The notes below the pieces were generated by a model that saw nothing but the letters and a program-made list of their open reading frames with translations, ran no database searches and was not told the DNA's origin. Both the position numbers and the translations under genes were made by a program. DNA of 64,000 bases from assembly GCA_900545495.1 (NCBI GenBank), contig UQZJ01000001.1, positions 100,162 to 164,161 of the forward strand, given 5' to 3'. The stretch is from an uncultured Eubacteriales bacterium. Lineage in GTDB: Bacteria > Bacillota > Clostridia > Oscillospirales > Oscillospiraceae. Shown one piece after another: positions 1-9,309 of this stretch; position 1 is the stretch's first letter; the number at the start of each line of letters is the position of its first letter.

Positions 1-63
1 CGCGTTGATGGGGATATAGCGAACGCGGCTGGACAGGAATTCCCCCTTCTGGTTCTTCTTCAT
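1..63 (-). CDS. Start of an unidentified protein, possibly ParB/Noc family (partial)
   Basis: Only the first 21 codons lie inside the window; the gene runs leftward off its edge. The ATG at 61-63 has a strong ribosome binding site (AGGAGGGGAGGAG) just upstream. The visible peptide contains RVRYIPINA, which resembles the segment before the PNPxQPRR motif in ParB/Noc proteins (EIPVNAI in Bacillus Noc). That resemblance covers only about eight residues, so the family is a guess. A bidirectional terminator separates it from dnaC. Confidence 0.35.
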   Translation of the reverse strand, partial: MKKNQKGEFLSSRVRYIPINA

Positions 64-150
64 GCTCCTCCCCTCCTTTTGTCCAGTCTACGGCAAGCGA
101 ACTGCGAAATCGGGCAGAAATTGTCGGGAAATTCAAAAAACAGCCAAGGA

Positions 151-184
151 CGCAAAAAAGACGCCCGCAGGCGTCTTTTTTGCG
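151..184 (-). terminator. Bidirectional hairpin terminator after dnaC
   Basis: A perfect 15-bp stem with a CGCA loop. The A and T tracts are part of the stem, so it can work on either strand. It lies four bases beyond the dnaC stop codon and would end the leftward dnaD-dnaC transcript. Confidence 0.85.
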
Positions 185-187
185 TCC

Positions 188-1177
188 TTATTGCCGCTCC
201 CGCTTCAGACGGCGGATATCCTCCCCGAAGAAGGGCAGAATCTCGTACTCCCCCTCCAGCCTGGACAGCACCGACCGGCCGTAGCGGCTGCCGATCTCCT
301 CCGGCGCCAGGTTGGTGCTGATGATGGTGGAGCGTCCCGCCATCAGCCGCCCGTTGACGATCTGATACAGGGCGCTCTGGACGAAGGACGTGGTCATCTC
401 CGTGCCCAGATCGTCCAAAATCAGCAAATCGCACCGCATACAACGGTCCGCGTCCTCGCTGCCGCCGTTGTCCCGGCGGAACTTGGCGTCCTCAAACCGG
501 CTGAACACGCTGGCGGCGGTGTCGTACACCACGGAAAAGCCGTTCTCGCTGACCACCCGCGCAATGCAGGCGGAGAGGAACGTCTTGCCCAGTCCCGTGC
601 CGCCGGACAGCAGCAGGTCGCCGCTGCCCTTGGCGAATTGGTAGGCGTAGTCCCGGCAGACGTCGTAGTTGCGCTCCATGTTCTCACGGGGGGAGATGCC
701 GAAGGCGGGCTGTACCGCGCTGTCGTACCAGTCGAAGCTGAAGGTCTCGAAGCTGTCCTCCCCCAGCGGCAGCAGACGGGAAAGCTCCGCCAGCTGCTCC
801 CGGGCGTAGTACGCCCGCAGGCACGCGCACACGCCGCCGGAGACGTAGCCGGTGTCGCCGCACTTGTCGCAGGCGGGCTTCTCCTCCAGATAGTCCGCCG
901 GATAGCCCAGCGACGCCAGCAGCTCCGCCCGCTCTCGCTGGAGCTGGAGGTTCTCGTCCCGCAGCACCCGGATGGCCGGCACCGGGTCCGTCCCCCGCGC
1001 CAGCGCGGAGGAGATGATGCGCCCCATGGTGCCGCGCAGCTCCGCCTCGATCTCCGCCAGACGGGGCGCACGGGCGTAGGCGGTACGCCGCCGCTGCTCC
1101 AGCTGGGCGGCGCGGCGCTGCTTATCCTCGTCAAAGCGGGTCAGCGCCCGCTGCATGATCCTGCCGTCGTATGCCAT
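188..1177 (-). CDS. dnaC: DnaC/DnaI-type helicase-loading ATPase
   Basis: AAA+ ATPase of 329 residues that loads the replicative helicase at origins or restart sites. A four-cysteine zinc-binding cluster (CDKCGDTG, then CAC) sits at about residues 100-115, as in DnaI. It is followed by Walker A (GGTGLGKT) and Walker B (LLILDDLG). The ATG at 1177 is chosen because it has AGAGGTGAGG directly upstream; a start further upstream would overlap dnaD and has no ribosome binding site. The gene lies 4 bp after a DnaD-domain gene, matching the dnaB-dnaI pairing of Bacillus. Assignment to the loader family is firm; the symbol follows common annotation. Confidence 0.9.
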   Translation of the reverse strand: MAYDGRIMQRALTRFDEDKQRRAAQLEQRRRTAYARAPRLAEIEAELRGTMGRIISSALARGTDPVPAIRVLRDENLQLQRERAELLASLGYPADYLEEKPACDKCGDTGYVSGGVCACLRAYYAREQLAELSRLLPLGEDSFETFSFDWYDSAVQPAFGISPRENMERNYDVCRDYAYQFAKGSGDLLLSGGTGLGKTFLSACIARVVSENGFSVVYDTAASVFSRFEDAKFRRDNGGSEDADRCMRCDLLILDDLGTEMTTSFVQSALYQIVNGRLMAGRSTIISTNLAPEEIGSRYGRSVLSRLEGEYEILPFFGEDIRRLKRERQ

Positions 1178-1181
1178 ATCC

Positions 1182-2105
1182 TCACCTCTTGATGTACCGG
1201 CGCATCCACGCATTCTGCTCACCGCCGCCCTGCTCGCCGCCATCCGGCGGCGTAGGAGACGGCTTGCGCTCCTCGCCCCGCTGCACCTGCTGGGGGGTGT
1301 GCCACCCGCTGTCGTGCCAGCGGCGCAGGATGCCGTTGAGGTAGCGCCAGTTCATGTCCTTCTTGTAAAATACCGTCCGCTCGTAGGCCATGGCCACCGT
1401 CTCCGGCGGGAAGCCCATGTCCATCCAGTCCGCGATGTAGCGGCTCTCCGCCTCCACCGGGGGACGCTCCGGCAGATGCAGCGCCTGCATATACGCCCCC
1501 ATCTTCTGACGGCGGCGGCTCCACGTCCGCAGGTAGGCGGCGGCGCTGACCTGATCGAAAAGCCCCAGCTGCGCCCAGTGGTAGCCCTCCTTCTCCACCT
1601 GCCGCATGGTGGGGCGGCGTCCCTCGCCCCACTGGGCCTTGGCGCGCTCCACACAGTGGCACAGCAGCAGATAGATCACGTCCGCCGGTAATCCCAGATC
1701 GTCGTACAGTCCCGCCAGAATTTGCAGGTCGGCGGTGCGCAGCTTCTTGCCCAGCTGCTGCTCCGCCTGCGGGATCAGCAGGCGGAAGCCCTCGTTGTCC
1801 GTCAGCAGCGCGGTGATATCCTCCGCGGAGTAGGCGGGGCGCTCCGCCGCCGGCTCGGGGCGGGGCTGCTGGGGACGGGGCAAAAGCCCCAGCTCCTGCA
1901 AAACACCCTCCGCTGCGTCCAGCCGCAGGCGGCTCATGGTGGGCAGCACCTTCTCCAGCTCCTCCGGCGTGACGCCGCGGCCAAACCGCTGGAGCGCCAG
2001 ATACAGCAACGCCGCATCGCCCTCTCCGCGCTTGAGCAGGCTCTCCACCGCCAAGGCGGGCAGGGTCATATTCTCTTGTCCGCCACGCAGGATATAGCCG
2101 CTCAC
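1182..2105 (-). CDS. DnaD-domain replication initiation protein
   Basis: 307 residues, GTG start preceded by AGAGGGAGGCG. The N-terminal half looks like the winged-helix oligomerisation region and residues about 110-245 fit DnaD-type helical domains (YHWAQLGL, YIADWMDMG, NGILRRWHDSGWHT). DnaD/DnaB proteins of Firmicutes bind DNA and help deposit the helicase together with DnaI. The next gene on the same transcript encodes the loader ATPase, which supports that role. The C-terminus is a low-complexity linker rich in Gly, Glu and Pro ending in a basic RRYIKR. Whether it corresponds to Bacillus DnaB or DnaD cannot be settled by eye. Confidence 0.85.
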   Translation of the reverse strand: MSGYILRGGQENMTLPALAVESLLKRGEGDAALLYLALQRFGRGVTPEELEKVLPTMSRLRLDAAEGVLQELGLLPRPQQPRPEPAAERPAYSAEDITALLTDNEGFRLLIPQAEQQLGKKLRTADLQILAGLYDDLGLPADVIYLLLCHCVERAKAQWGEGRRPTMRQVEKEGYHWAQLGLFDQVSAAAYLRTWSRRRQKMGAYMQALHLPERPPVEAESRYIADWMDMGFPPETVAMAYERTVFYKKDMNWRYLNGILRRWHDSGWHTPQQVQRGEERKPSPTPPDGGEQGGGEQNAWMRRYIKR

Positions 2106-2137
2106 GGCACACGCCTCCCTCTTTTATCAGTCTCCCT

Positions 2138-2166
2138 ATTCTACATGAAAAGTGCGGCGGCGTAAA
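2138..2166 (-). promoter_or_regulatory. Promoter of the dnaD-dnaC operon
   Basis: Reading leftward, -35 TTTACG (2161-2166) and -10 TAGAAT (2138-2143) are separated by 17 bp, just upstream of the GTG start. It is back to back with the zapA promoter. Confidence 0.6.
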
Positions 2167-2230
2167 GCGGGCGCGGTCACATTTTTACAAATTTCCGCTT
2201 TTCGGCAAAATACACTTTCCACGCCGGGAA

Positions 2231-2243
2231 ATTGTGCTATAAT
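2231..2243 (+). promoter_or_regulatory. Extended -10 promoter of zapA
   Basis: TGC immediately before a perfect TATAAT (2238-2243) forms an extended -10. The -35 region is poor. It lies 72 bp before the zapA start and diverges from the dnaD promoter. Confidence 0.6.
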
Positions 2244-2315
2244 GGATGCTGTATAAGCATCTCTACCAATAGGAGCAGAGTGAACTTTTTACGGATATAC
2301 AGAGGAGGTTGACCT

Positions 2316-2633
2316 ATGGCGAATCGGGTAACGATGACCATCTGCGGCATGGAATACACGCTGGTCGCGGAGGAGGACGCCGCCTACATGGAGAAGGTAG
2401 GCGCCATGGTGGACGGTGAGATGCGTCAGCTGATGGACGGCGCCCACATGAGCCGCGACAACGCTGCCGTGCTGGCCGCCGTGAATCTGGCGGACGAGCT
2501 GTGCAAGGCCCAGGAGAATGCCGATAACCTGCGCCGCCAGCTGAAGACCTATCTGGACGAGGCCAGCCGTGCCAAGAGCGAGGCCGCCGAGCTGCGCCGC
2601 AAGCTGCAGAATCAGCAGGGCCGCAAGGGATGA
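2316..2633 (+). CDS. zapA: Cell division protein ZapA
   Basis: A 105-residue protein that binds FtsZ and promotes bundling of the Z ring. The N-terminal portion (VTMTICGMEYTLVAEEDAAY) is the ZapA globular domain and the remainder is a long coiled coil (ADELCKAQENADNLRRQL) ending in a basic tail, as usual for the family. The ribosome binding site AGAGGAGG precedes the ATG. The stop codon overlaps the start of the downstream U32 peptidase gene, so the two are probably translated together; this pairing is common in Clostridia. Confidence 0.93.
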   Translation: MANRVTMTICGMEYTLVAEEDAAYMEKVGAMVDGEMRQLMDGAHMSRDNAAVLAAVNLADELCKAQENADNLRRQLKTYLDEASRAKSEAAELRRKLQNQQGRKG

Positions 2634-4771
2634 TGGAGCTTCTCTCCCCCGCCGGCGGCTTTGACTCCCTGATCGCCGCCGTCCAGACCGGCGCGGACGC
2701 GGTCTATATGGGCTTCGGCGCGTTCAATGCGCGGCGCAGCGCCAAAAATTTCACCGACGAGGAATTTGCGTCGGCGGTTTCTTATTGCCATTTACGGGGT
2801 GTACGGGTCTTTCTGACGCTGAACACCCTGCTCACCGACCGGGAGCTGGTGCAGGCGGCGGACGCCCTGAAAAAAGCCTGCGCCATGGGTGTGGACGCCA
2901 TACTGGTGCAGGACTGGGGTCTTCTGACGCTGGCACGGGAGATCGTGCCGGACGTACCCCTCCACGCCAGCACCCAGATGAGCCTGTTCACGCTGGGCGG
3001 CGCCAACGAGGCCGCCGCACTGGGCATGGAGCGGGTGGTGCTGGCCCGGGAGCTGAACCGGGACGAGGTGCGGGAGATCTGCGCCGGCTGCCCCGCCGAG
3101 ATCGAGATCTTTATCCACGGCGCGCTTTGTATGTGCTACTCCGGACAGTGCGAGATGAGCGCCGTGGTGGGCGAGCGCAGCGGCAACCGGGGCGCCTGCG
3201 CCCAACCCTGCCGCCTGCCCTACGGGGTCAACGGTCCCTGCCGGGGCGGGCATCCCCTGAGCCTGAAGGACGCCAATCTCTCCGCGTATCTGGCAGAGAT
3301 GGATAAAATGGGCGTGGCCTGCCTCAAGCTGGAGGGCCGCATGAAGCGCCCGGAATATGTGGCGGTCATCACCGGCATCTACCGGCGGCTGCTCGATGAA
3401 AAGCGCCGTCCCACGGCGGAGGAAGCCCGCCAGCTGGAGCAGGCCTTCTCCCGCAGCGGGTTTACCGACGGGTACTGGCTGGGCAAAAAGGGCCCCCAGA
3501 TGTTCGGCACCCGTCCGGAGAACGCGCCGGAGCCCAAGGAGTTGTTCGCCGAGGCGCGGGCGCAGTACGAAAACGGGCGGGAAAACCGGAAGATACCGGT
3601 ATCGCTGTCCATCCGTGTGCAGGCGGGCAAGCCGGTCTCGCTGGCGGCAGCCTGCCAGAGCAACAACGGTCTGCTCAACGTATGGGCGCAGGGCCCGGTG
3701 CCGGAGACGGCCCGCAGCCGCGCCCTGACCGCCGAGGAGCTGCGGGAGCGGCTCAGCAAAACCGGCGGCACTGTATTTGAGGTAAGCACCATCCATGTGG
3801 AGCTGGACGACGGCCTGATGGTACCCGCCAGCGCCATCAACGGCCTGCGGCGGGACGCGCTGGAGGGGCTGAAGCAGCGGCTGGAGCAGGACTGGTTCCA
3901 GCGGCGAATGAGCCCCTGGCAGAAGGAGGAGCTGCGGCAGGGACGCGACCCCCACGTTCGCCGTGTGCTGGAGGCGGCGGCGCTGCCCGATGCGCCGGAG
4001 CCGCCCAAGCAGATGCGCTTTACCTGCTCCGTGCTGAAGGCGGAGCAGGTGACGGCGGCGCTGCTGGCGGAGAAGCCCGCCATCGTCTACGTCCCCATTA
4101 AGGAGCTGGAGCGGCTGGACGCCGGTCTGGACTGGGGTGGAACGGAGCTGTGCGCCGTGCTGCCCCGGGTCTTCCGGACGGCGGACGAGCCGGTGCTGCG
4201 GCAGCTTCTGGAGCGGCACCCGGAGGCGACGGCGGTGGCTGTCGGCAATCTGGGTCACCTGCCCATCGTGCGGGGACTGGGTCGGACGCTGCGGGGCGAC
4301 TTCGGGCTGAATATCTTCAACTCCCGCGCCCTCCTGTTCTGGCGGGAGCAGGGACTGTCCAGCGCCACAGCGTCCTTTGAGCTGCGGTGGCAGCAGGTAC
4401 GCGATCTGAACAAGCACCTGCCCTGCGAGGCCATCGTCTACGGACGGCTGCCGCTGATGGTGATGGAGAACTGCGTCACCCGGTGTAATGTGGGCTGTAC
4501 CCACGGGGCAGGCAGCGTCCTCACCGACCGTACCGGCGCGCAATTCCCCGTGACCTGCGGCTACGGCTGCCGGTGCGAGATCCAGAACAGCAGGACGCTG
4601 TTCCTGGCCGACAAGCCGGAGATGCACCGCTGCGGCCTGACCTACGGGCGGCTGCGGTTCACCACGGAGACGCCGGAGCAGTGCGCCGCCGTGCTGCGGC
4701 GGTACAAGGACGGCGGCGACTGGACGCCGGACGACATGACGCGCGGGTTGTTTTACCGGGGTGTCGAGTAA
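2630..4771 (+). CDS. U32 family peptidase-like protein with DUF3656 region (RlhA-like)
   Basis: 713 residues. The N-terminal 300 residues form the U32 domain (ELLSPAGGFDSLIAAVQTGA, DAVYMGFG) with the family signature around FIHGALCMCYSGQCEMS and CAQPCRLPY. A middle DUF3656-type section follows, and then a second cysteine-bearing C-terminal part (MENCVTRCNVGC, CGYGCRCEIQNSRTL). Family members of this length in E. coli (RlhA/YdcP) are needed for 5-hydroxylation of a 23S rRNA cytidine, so an RNA-modifying role is more likely than proteolysis; that is inference. It may start at either of two adjacent ATGs (2630 or 2633), both overlapping the zapA stop. Confidence 0.9.
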   Translation: MMELLSPAGGFDSLIAAVQTGADAVYMGFGAFNARRSAKNFTDEEFASAVSYCHLRGVRVFLTLNTLLTDRELVQAADALKKACAMGVDAILVQDWGLLTLAREIVPDVPLHASTQMSLFTLGGANEAAALGMERVVLARELNRDEVREICAGCPAEIEIFIHGALCMCYSGQCEMSAVVGERSGNRGACAQPCRLPYGVNGPCRGGHPLSLKDANLSAYLAEMDKMGVACLKLEGRMKRPEYVAVITGIYRRLLDEKRRPTAEEARQLEQAFSRSGFTDGYWLGKKGPQMFGTRPENAPEPKELFAEARAQYENGRENRKIPVSLSIRVQAGKPVSLAAACQSNNGLLNVWAQGPVPETARSRALTAEELRERLSKTGGTVFEVSTIHVELDDGLMVPASAINGLRRDALEGLKQRLEQDWFQRRMSPWQKEELRQGRDPHVRRVLEAAALPDAPEPPKQMRFTCSVLKAEQVTAALLAEKPAIVYVPIKELERLDAGLDWGGTELCAVLPRVFRTADEPVLRQLLERHPEATAVAVGNLGHLPIVRGLGRTLRGDFGLNIFNSRALLFWREQGLSSATASFELRWQQVRDLNKHLPCEAIVYGRLPLMVMENCVTRCNVGCTHGAGSVLTDRTGAQFPVTCGYGCRCEIQNSRTLFLADKPEMHRCGLTYGRLRFTTETPEQCAAVLRRYKDGGDWTPDDMTRGLFYRGVE

Positions 4772-4836
4772 ACGAGTCGTATAATTCTTGTAGTATATTA
4801 CAAATAGTTTTCATATTTTTAGAAAAAGGTGTTCTT

Positions 4837-5286
4837 ATGGAGTTAAAGATCAAAGCCCTGTCCCCCAAAATCGGAACGGATATCCCCCTGCCCTGCTTTG
4901 CCACGGCAGGAGCGGCGTGCATGGATCTGTGCGCCTGCATCGACCAGCCGGTGACGCTGGCCGCCGGTGAGCGGCGGCTCATCCCCACCGGTCTCGCCAT
5001 CGCCCTGCCCTCGGCGGACTATGTGGCGCTGGTGTTCGCCCGCAGCGGACTGGGCATCAAGCAGGGCGTGTGCCTCGCCAACGGCGTGGGCGTCATCGAC
5101 AGCGACTACCGCGGCGAGATCGGCGTGGGGCTGGTAAATCTGGGCGACAGCCCCTACACTGTCCGGCCTGGCGACCGCATCGCCCAGCTGATGGTGACGC
5201 CGGTGGTGCGACCCACGGTGGTACCGGTCAGCGAGCTGGACGAGACAGACCGGGGTGCAGGCGGCTTCGGCTCCACAGGGCGGTGA
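4837..5286 (+). CDS. dut: dUTP diphosphatase
   Basis: A 149-residue trimeric dUTPase that hydrolyses dUTP to dUMP and pyrophosphate. All five motifs are visible: AGAACMDLCA, FARSGLGIKQG (the usual RSS is RSG here), GVIDSDYRGEIGVGLVNLG, GDRIAQLMV and the C-terminal arm DRGAGGFGSTG. The start is the ATG with AAAAAGGTG upstream, following an AT-rich 65-bp gap after the U32 gene. The maf gene begins 5 bp after the stop, so dut and maf form a nucleotide-sanitation pair at the head of the mre genes. Confidence 0.95.
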   Translation: MELKIKALSPKIGTDIPLPCFATAGAACMDLCACIDQPVTLAAGERRLIPTGLAIALPSADYVALVFARSGLGIKQGVCLANGVGVIDSDYRGEIGVGLVNLGDSPYTVRPGDRIAQLMVTPVVRPTVVPVSELDETDRGAGGFGSTGR

Positions 5287-5291
5287 GCGGC

Positions 5292-5864
5292 ATGGCAAGG
5301 ATCGTACTGGCCTCCGGCTCCCCCCGGCGGCAGGAGCTGTTGCAGCGCATCGGCATCCGCGATTTTACCATCCGGGTGCCGCAGGTGGAGGAGTGGTATC
5401 CCGACGGCCTGACGCCGGAGGAGATCGTATGCTACATCTCCCGGGAGAAGTCGCAGGCAGTCCCCTCCGACCAGGAGGAGATCGTCATCACCGCCGACAC
5501 CATGGTGTTTCTGGACGACAAAAAGCTGGGCAAGCCCGCCGACGAGTCTGAGGCGCTGGCCATGCTGACGGCCCTGCAAGGACGACACCACACCGTCTGC
5601 ACCGGCGTAACGGTGCGGCAGGGGCAGCGGGTGCTGACCCGCGCCCAGTCCACCCACGTCTACTTCCGCCCCGCATCGGAGGCGGAGCTGCGCGCCTACA
5701 TCGCCGGCGGCGAGCCGATGGACAAGGCGGGCGCCTACGGTGTGCAGGGGCAGGGCGCACTGCTGGTGGAACGCATCGACGGCGACTTTTTCAATGTGAT
5801 GGGTCTGCCGGTGCTGCTGCTGAGCCGTATGCTGGCGGACTTCGGCATCACCCTGCTGGGTTGA
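5292..5864 (+). CDS. maf: Maf family nucleoside triphosphate pyrophosphatase
   Basis: 190 residues. Starts MARIVLASGSPRRQELL, the family hallmark, with the catalytic region TADTMVFLDDKKLGKP and the later DKAGAYGVQG. Maf proteins of this subgroup hydrolyse dTTP/UTP and modified NTPs; their deletion or overexpression affects septation in Bacillus. It sits between dut and mreC, the common Firmicutes order. An in-frame extension further upstream lies inside dut and was rejected. Confidence 0.94.
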   Translation: MARIVLASGSPRRQELLQRIGIRDFTIRVPQVEEWYPDGLTPEEIVCYISREKSQAVPSDQEEIVITADTMVFLDDKKLGKPADESEALAMLTALQGRHHTVCTGVTVRQGQRVLTRAQSTHVYFRPASEAELRAYIAGGEPMDKAGAYGVQGQGALLVERIDGDFFNVMGLPVLLLSRMLADFGITLLG

Positions 5865-5877
5865 GAGGAAACGACGG

Positions 5878-6717
5878 ATGAAACGATTTTTTACGAAGAC
5901 CGGCATCTGGCTGCTGGGCGGCGCGGCGATCATCGCCGTGGTGCTGTGCATCATCTCGGCGCTGGGCTCCGGCACCAGCCTGCTGCACAACGCGCTGGGC
6001 GTCATCGCCTCCCCCTTCCGCTCGGCGGGCGCGGCGGTGGTGGCATGGGTGGACGGCATCGGCGACCACTTTGCCAGCATCGAGGACTTGCAGGCGGAGA
6101 ACGAAGCGCTGCGGCAGGAAAATGCCGAGCTGCGGCAGGAGCTGCGGGCGGCCACACCTGCCGCCGAGGAAAACGAGCGGCTGCGCAAGCTGCTGGAGCT
6201 GCGCTCCCAGCGCAACGACCTGACCTTCGAGGCGGCCCGCATCACCCAGCGGGACGTGTCCAACTGGTCCAGTACGCTGATGCTGAACCGTGGCAGCCGT
6301 CACGGTGTGGCGGAAAACGACTGCGCCGTGGATTGCTACGGCAATCTGGTGGGCGTGGTGACGGAGGTGGGGCTGAACTGGTGCCGCCTGACCACCATTC
6401 TGGACACCGGCTCCCAGCTGGGCGCCATGGTGTTCCGCACGGAGGAAACAGCCATTGCCGCCGGCGACCTGACGCTGATGACGGAGGGCAAGCTGAAGCT
6501 CAGCTATCTGCCGGACTCCTCCACCCTCATCAAGGGTGATCTGGTGGTCACCTCCGGACTGGGCGGCTACTACCCCTTCGGGCTGCCCATCGGCTCCGTG
6601 GAGGAGGTACGCACCGACGACGGCGGGCTGGCCCGCTATGCGGTGCTGACGCCCCGCTGTGAGCTGGATACCCTGACGGACCTGTATATCGTGACGGATT
6701 TCGACGTGGTGGAGTGA
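5878..6717 (+). CDS. mreC: Rod shape-determining protein MreC
   Basis: 279 residues: one N-terminal membrane helix (about residues 10-30), a coiled coil (residues 70-105, EDLQAENEALRQENAELRQE) and the two beta domains of MreC outside the membrane. MreC scaffolds the elongation machinery and activates PBP2-RodA. It is followed by mreD and a class B penicillin-binding protein, the canonical operon; no mreB is present in the window. Confidence 0.95.
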   Translation: MKRFFTKTGIWLLGGAAIIAVVLCIISALGSGTSLLHNALGVIASPFRSAGAAVVAWVDGIGDHFASIEDLQAENEALRQENAELRQELRAATPAAEENERLRKLLELRSQRNDLTFEAARITQRDVSNWSSTLMLNRGSRHGVAENDCAVDCYGNLVGVVTEVGLNWCRLTTILDTGSQLGAMVFRTEETAIAAGDLTLMTEGKLKLSYLPDSSTLIKGDLVVTSGLGGYYPFGLPIGSVEEVRTDDGGLARYAVLTPRCELDTLTDLYIVTDFDVVE

Positions 6718-6736
6718 CCGCGGGAAAGGATCGGCT

Positions 6737-7246
6737 ATGACGCGACGCGCTGTGGTGCGAAAGTGGATATTGTACTGCCTGTGTGCGCTGCTGCTGGTGC
6801 TGGTGCAGAACATGGTGCTGGTGTATGTGCGCATAGGCGGCGTACACCCGTTTTTGCTGCCGGCGCTGGCGCTGATCCCCGTCACGCTGGAGCGCAGCGG
6901 GCCATCGCTGCTGTACGCCCTGTTTTTCGGGCTGGCCTGTGACCTGCTGATCCCCTCCGGCGTATTTGTGTGCTTCTACTGCCTGACGTTTTTCATCGCG
7001 GCGATTCTGGCGCGGCTGCTGTCGGGTCAGGTCATCGCGGCAGGCCTGTTCTGCTCGCTGACCGTCTCCGCCGTGGGGCTGCTGCTGTGCGGCTTCTTGC
7101 AGATCATGCTGTTGACGTCCCAGCACGGCGTCTCCATCGGCCCGGCGCTGACGCTGCTGGGCAAGGAGCTGCTGCTGTCGTTGGCGGTGACGCCGCTGGC
7201 GCATTTCCCCTTCCGCAAGGTCTTCCGGCTGACGCGGGACGACTGA
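6737..7246 (+). CDS. mreD: Rod shape-determining protein MreD
   Basis: A 169-residue integral membrane protein with about five hydrophobic helices (ILYCLCALLLVLVQNMVLVYV, LLYALFFGLACDLLIP, VFVCFYCLTFFIAAILARLL). Size and position between mreC and PBP2 identify it. The intracellular tail is basic. Confidence 0.92.
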   Translation: MTRRAVVRKWILYCLCALLLVLVQNMVLVYVRIGGVHPFLLPALALIPVTLERSGPSLLYALFFGLACDLLIPSGVFVCFYCLTFFIAAILARLLSGQVIAAGLFCSLTVSAVGLLLCGFLQIMLLTSQHGVSIGPALTLLGKELLLSLAVTPLAHFPFRKVFRLTRDD

Positions 7247-7262
7247 CAATGAGGAGTTTCCC

Positions 7263-9296
7263 ATGATAAAGAATCCACATCCCGCCAAGCGGCGGGTCCT
7301 GATCCTGCTGGGTCTTTTCGGCGTATGTCTGCTGCTGTTTCTGGCGGTGCTGTATGACGCGCAGGTGCTGCACGGCAGTGAGAACCGTGCCAAGTCCATC
7401 TCCAGCAACGCCGCCAGCGAAACGGTGTCCGCCTCCCGCGGCATCATCACCGACCGGAACGGCAAGGTGCTGGTGTCCAACCGGCTGGCCTATACGCTGG
7501 TGTTCGACCGCAGCGGCTTTTCCGACGAGGAGGCGCTGAACAGCGCCATTTTGCGGCTGATCCGGCTGTGCCGGGAGACAGACACAGCGTGGAACGATAC
7601 GCTGCCCATCGGGCAGAGCGGCAGCTTTTCCCGCTACGTCAGCAGCCGGTCGGAGAGCTTCAGCGCCTTTCTGAAGAAGAACCAGCTGTCGGAGAACGCC
7701 ACCGGGCAGGAGCTGCTGGCGGAACTGCGGACGCTGTACCACATCGACGAGGGTCTGTCGGACGCGGAGGCCCGGCTGGTGGCGGGCGTGCGGTATGAGC
7801 TGCACAGCCGCAGCAGCTACACCTTTGCCGAGGATGTGTCCTCGGAGGTGCTGAGCCTCATCACCGGCGGGCGGTACGAGGGCGTCAGCATCCACACCGC
7901 CTCCGCCCGCGTCTATAACACCACGCTGGCCGCCCATATCCTCGGCACCATCGGCCCCATCTGGCAGGAGGAGTGGAGCAGCGATGAAAAGACCGGCTAT
8001 GTGGGCTACGCGGACAAAGGCTACTCCATGAACGATCTGGTGGGCAAGGCTGGTGTGGAGAAGGCCTTTGAGCCGTACCTGCGGGGCAGAGACGGCAAGC
8101 GCCTCATCACCACCGACGAAAACGGCAAGCTCACCGGCGAGCTGTACACCCGGGAGCCCCAGCCCGGCGGGACGGTGGCGCTGACGCTGGACATCGACCT
8201 ACAGGCCGATGTGGAGCAGGCGCTGGCCAACACCATCTCCGGCATGATCGACAAGGACAGCAACGAGCGCGGCGGCGCTGCCGCCGTGGTAGCGGTGGGC
8301 AGCGGCGAGGTGCTGGCACTGGCCAGCTACCCCTCCTACGACCTGTCCACCTTCAACGAGGACTACGAGACGCTTGTGGCGGATGATCGTCTGCCCATGT
8401 TCAACCGCGCCACGCAGGGTGTGTACGCCCCCGGCTCCACCTTCAAGATGTGTACCGCCGTGGCGGCGCTGGAGAGCGGCATCATCACCCCCTCCTCCAT
8501 CATTCAGGACCGCGGCATCTATACCTATTATACGCATCCCCAGCCCATGTGCTGGGTCTATCAGCAGGGCGGCGCTACCCACGGGCGCATCAATGTGTCT
8601 CAGGCCATCACCGTGTCCTGCAACTACTTCTTCTACGAGGTGGGACGCCTGACCGGGATCCGCACGCTGGACAGCTACGCCTCCCAGTTCGGTCTTGGCT
8701 CGTCCACCGGCATTGAGATCGGCGATTCCAGCGGTGTGCTGGCCTCGCCGGAGTGGGCAGACAGCCACAACCGGGAGTGGACGGACGGCCAGACCATCAC
8801 CGCCGCCATCGGCCAGTCCTACAATCTGTTCACCCCCTTGCAGCTCGCCAACTACATCGCCACGCTGGTGGGCGGTGGTGAGCACTATCAGGCCCACCTG
8901 CTGAAAAATGTCAAGGAATACGACAACTCCCGTCTGCTGTACGTCTACAACGAAGAACCGCTCAACGTTGTCGAAATGTCCGATTCTACGGTTGACGCCG
9001 TAACGAAGGGTATGCACGATCTGACCGTCTCCGGCAGTGTGGCATTTGCCTTTCAGGACTGCGTGGTATCCGCCGGCGCAAAGACCGGCTCGGCGCAGGT
9101 GGGCACCGACATCGCCAACGGCGTATTCGTGGCCTACGCACCCTACGAGAATCCGGAGATCGCCGTAGCCATCGTGATTGAGAAGGGCGGCAGCGGCGCG
9201 GCGCTTGCCACCACCGCCGTGGAGATCATCAACTCCTGGTTCAGCCGCAGTCAGGACGGCAGCGCCGCGGTGGGCGAAAATACCCTTTTGAAGTGA
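7263..9296 (+). CDS. mrdA: Penicillin-binding protein 2 (class B transpeptidase of elongation)
   Basis: 677 residues. A single membrane anchor (residues 13-35) is followed by the pedestal/dimerisation domain (about 60-290) and the transpeptidase domain. The catalytic motifs are SxxK in GSTFKM (serine about residue 391), SxN in SCN, and KTG in AKTGSAQV (about residue 607). It crosslinks peptidoglycan during lateral growth with RodA and MreC/D. The ribosome binding site ATGAGGAG precedes the ATG; it is 16 bp downstream of mreD. Confidence 0.94.
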   Translation: MIKNPHPAKRRVLILLGLFGVCLLLFLAVLYDAQVLHGSENRAKSISSNAASETVSASRGIITDRNGKVLVSNRLAYTLVFDRSGFSDEEALNSAILRLIRLCRETDTAWNDTLPIGQSGSFSRYVSSRSESFSAFLKKNQLSENATGQELLAELRTLYHIDEGLSDAEARLVAGVRYELHSRSSYTFAEDVSSEVLSLITGGRYEGVSIHTASARVYNTTLAAHILGTIGPIWQEEWSSDEKTGYVGYADKGYSMNDLVGKAGVEKAFEPYLRGRDGKRLITTDENGKLTGELYTREPQPGGTVALTLDIDLQADVEQALANTISGMIDKDSNERGGAAAVVAVGSGEVLALASYPSYDLSTFNEDYETLVADDRLPMFNRATQGVYAPGSTFKMCTAVAALESGIITPSSIIQDRGIYTYYTHPQPMCWVYQQGGATHGRINVSQAITVSCNYFFYEVGRLTGIRTLDSYASQFGLGSSTGIEIGDSSGVLASPEWADSHNREWTDGQTITAAIGQSYNLFTPLQLANYIATLVGGGEHYQAHLLKNVKEYDNSRLLYVYNEEPLNVVEMSDSTVDAVTKGMHDLTVSGSVAFAFQDCVVSAGAKTGSAQVGTDIANGVFVAYAPYENPEIAVAIVIEKGGSGAALATTAVEIINSWFSRSQDGSAAVGENTLLK

Positions 9297-9309
9297 GAGG
9301 ACCTTATCT

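Noticed and set aside
62..1192. Long open frame opposite dnaC (376 codons), and many similar long antisense frames across the window
   Set aside because: High GC creates long shadow frames. These lack ribosome binding sites, are low-complexity (Arg, Ala, Gly, Pro or His rich) and overlap well-identified genes on the other strand.
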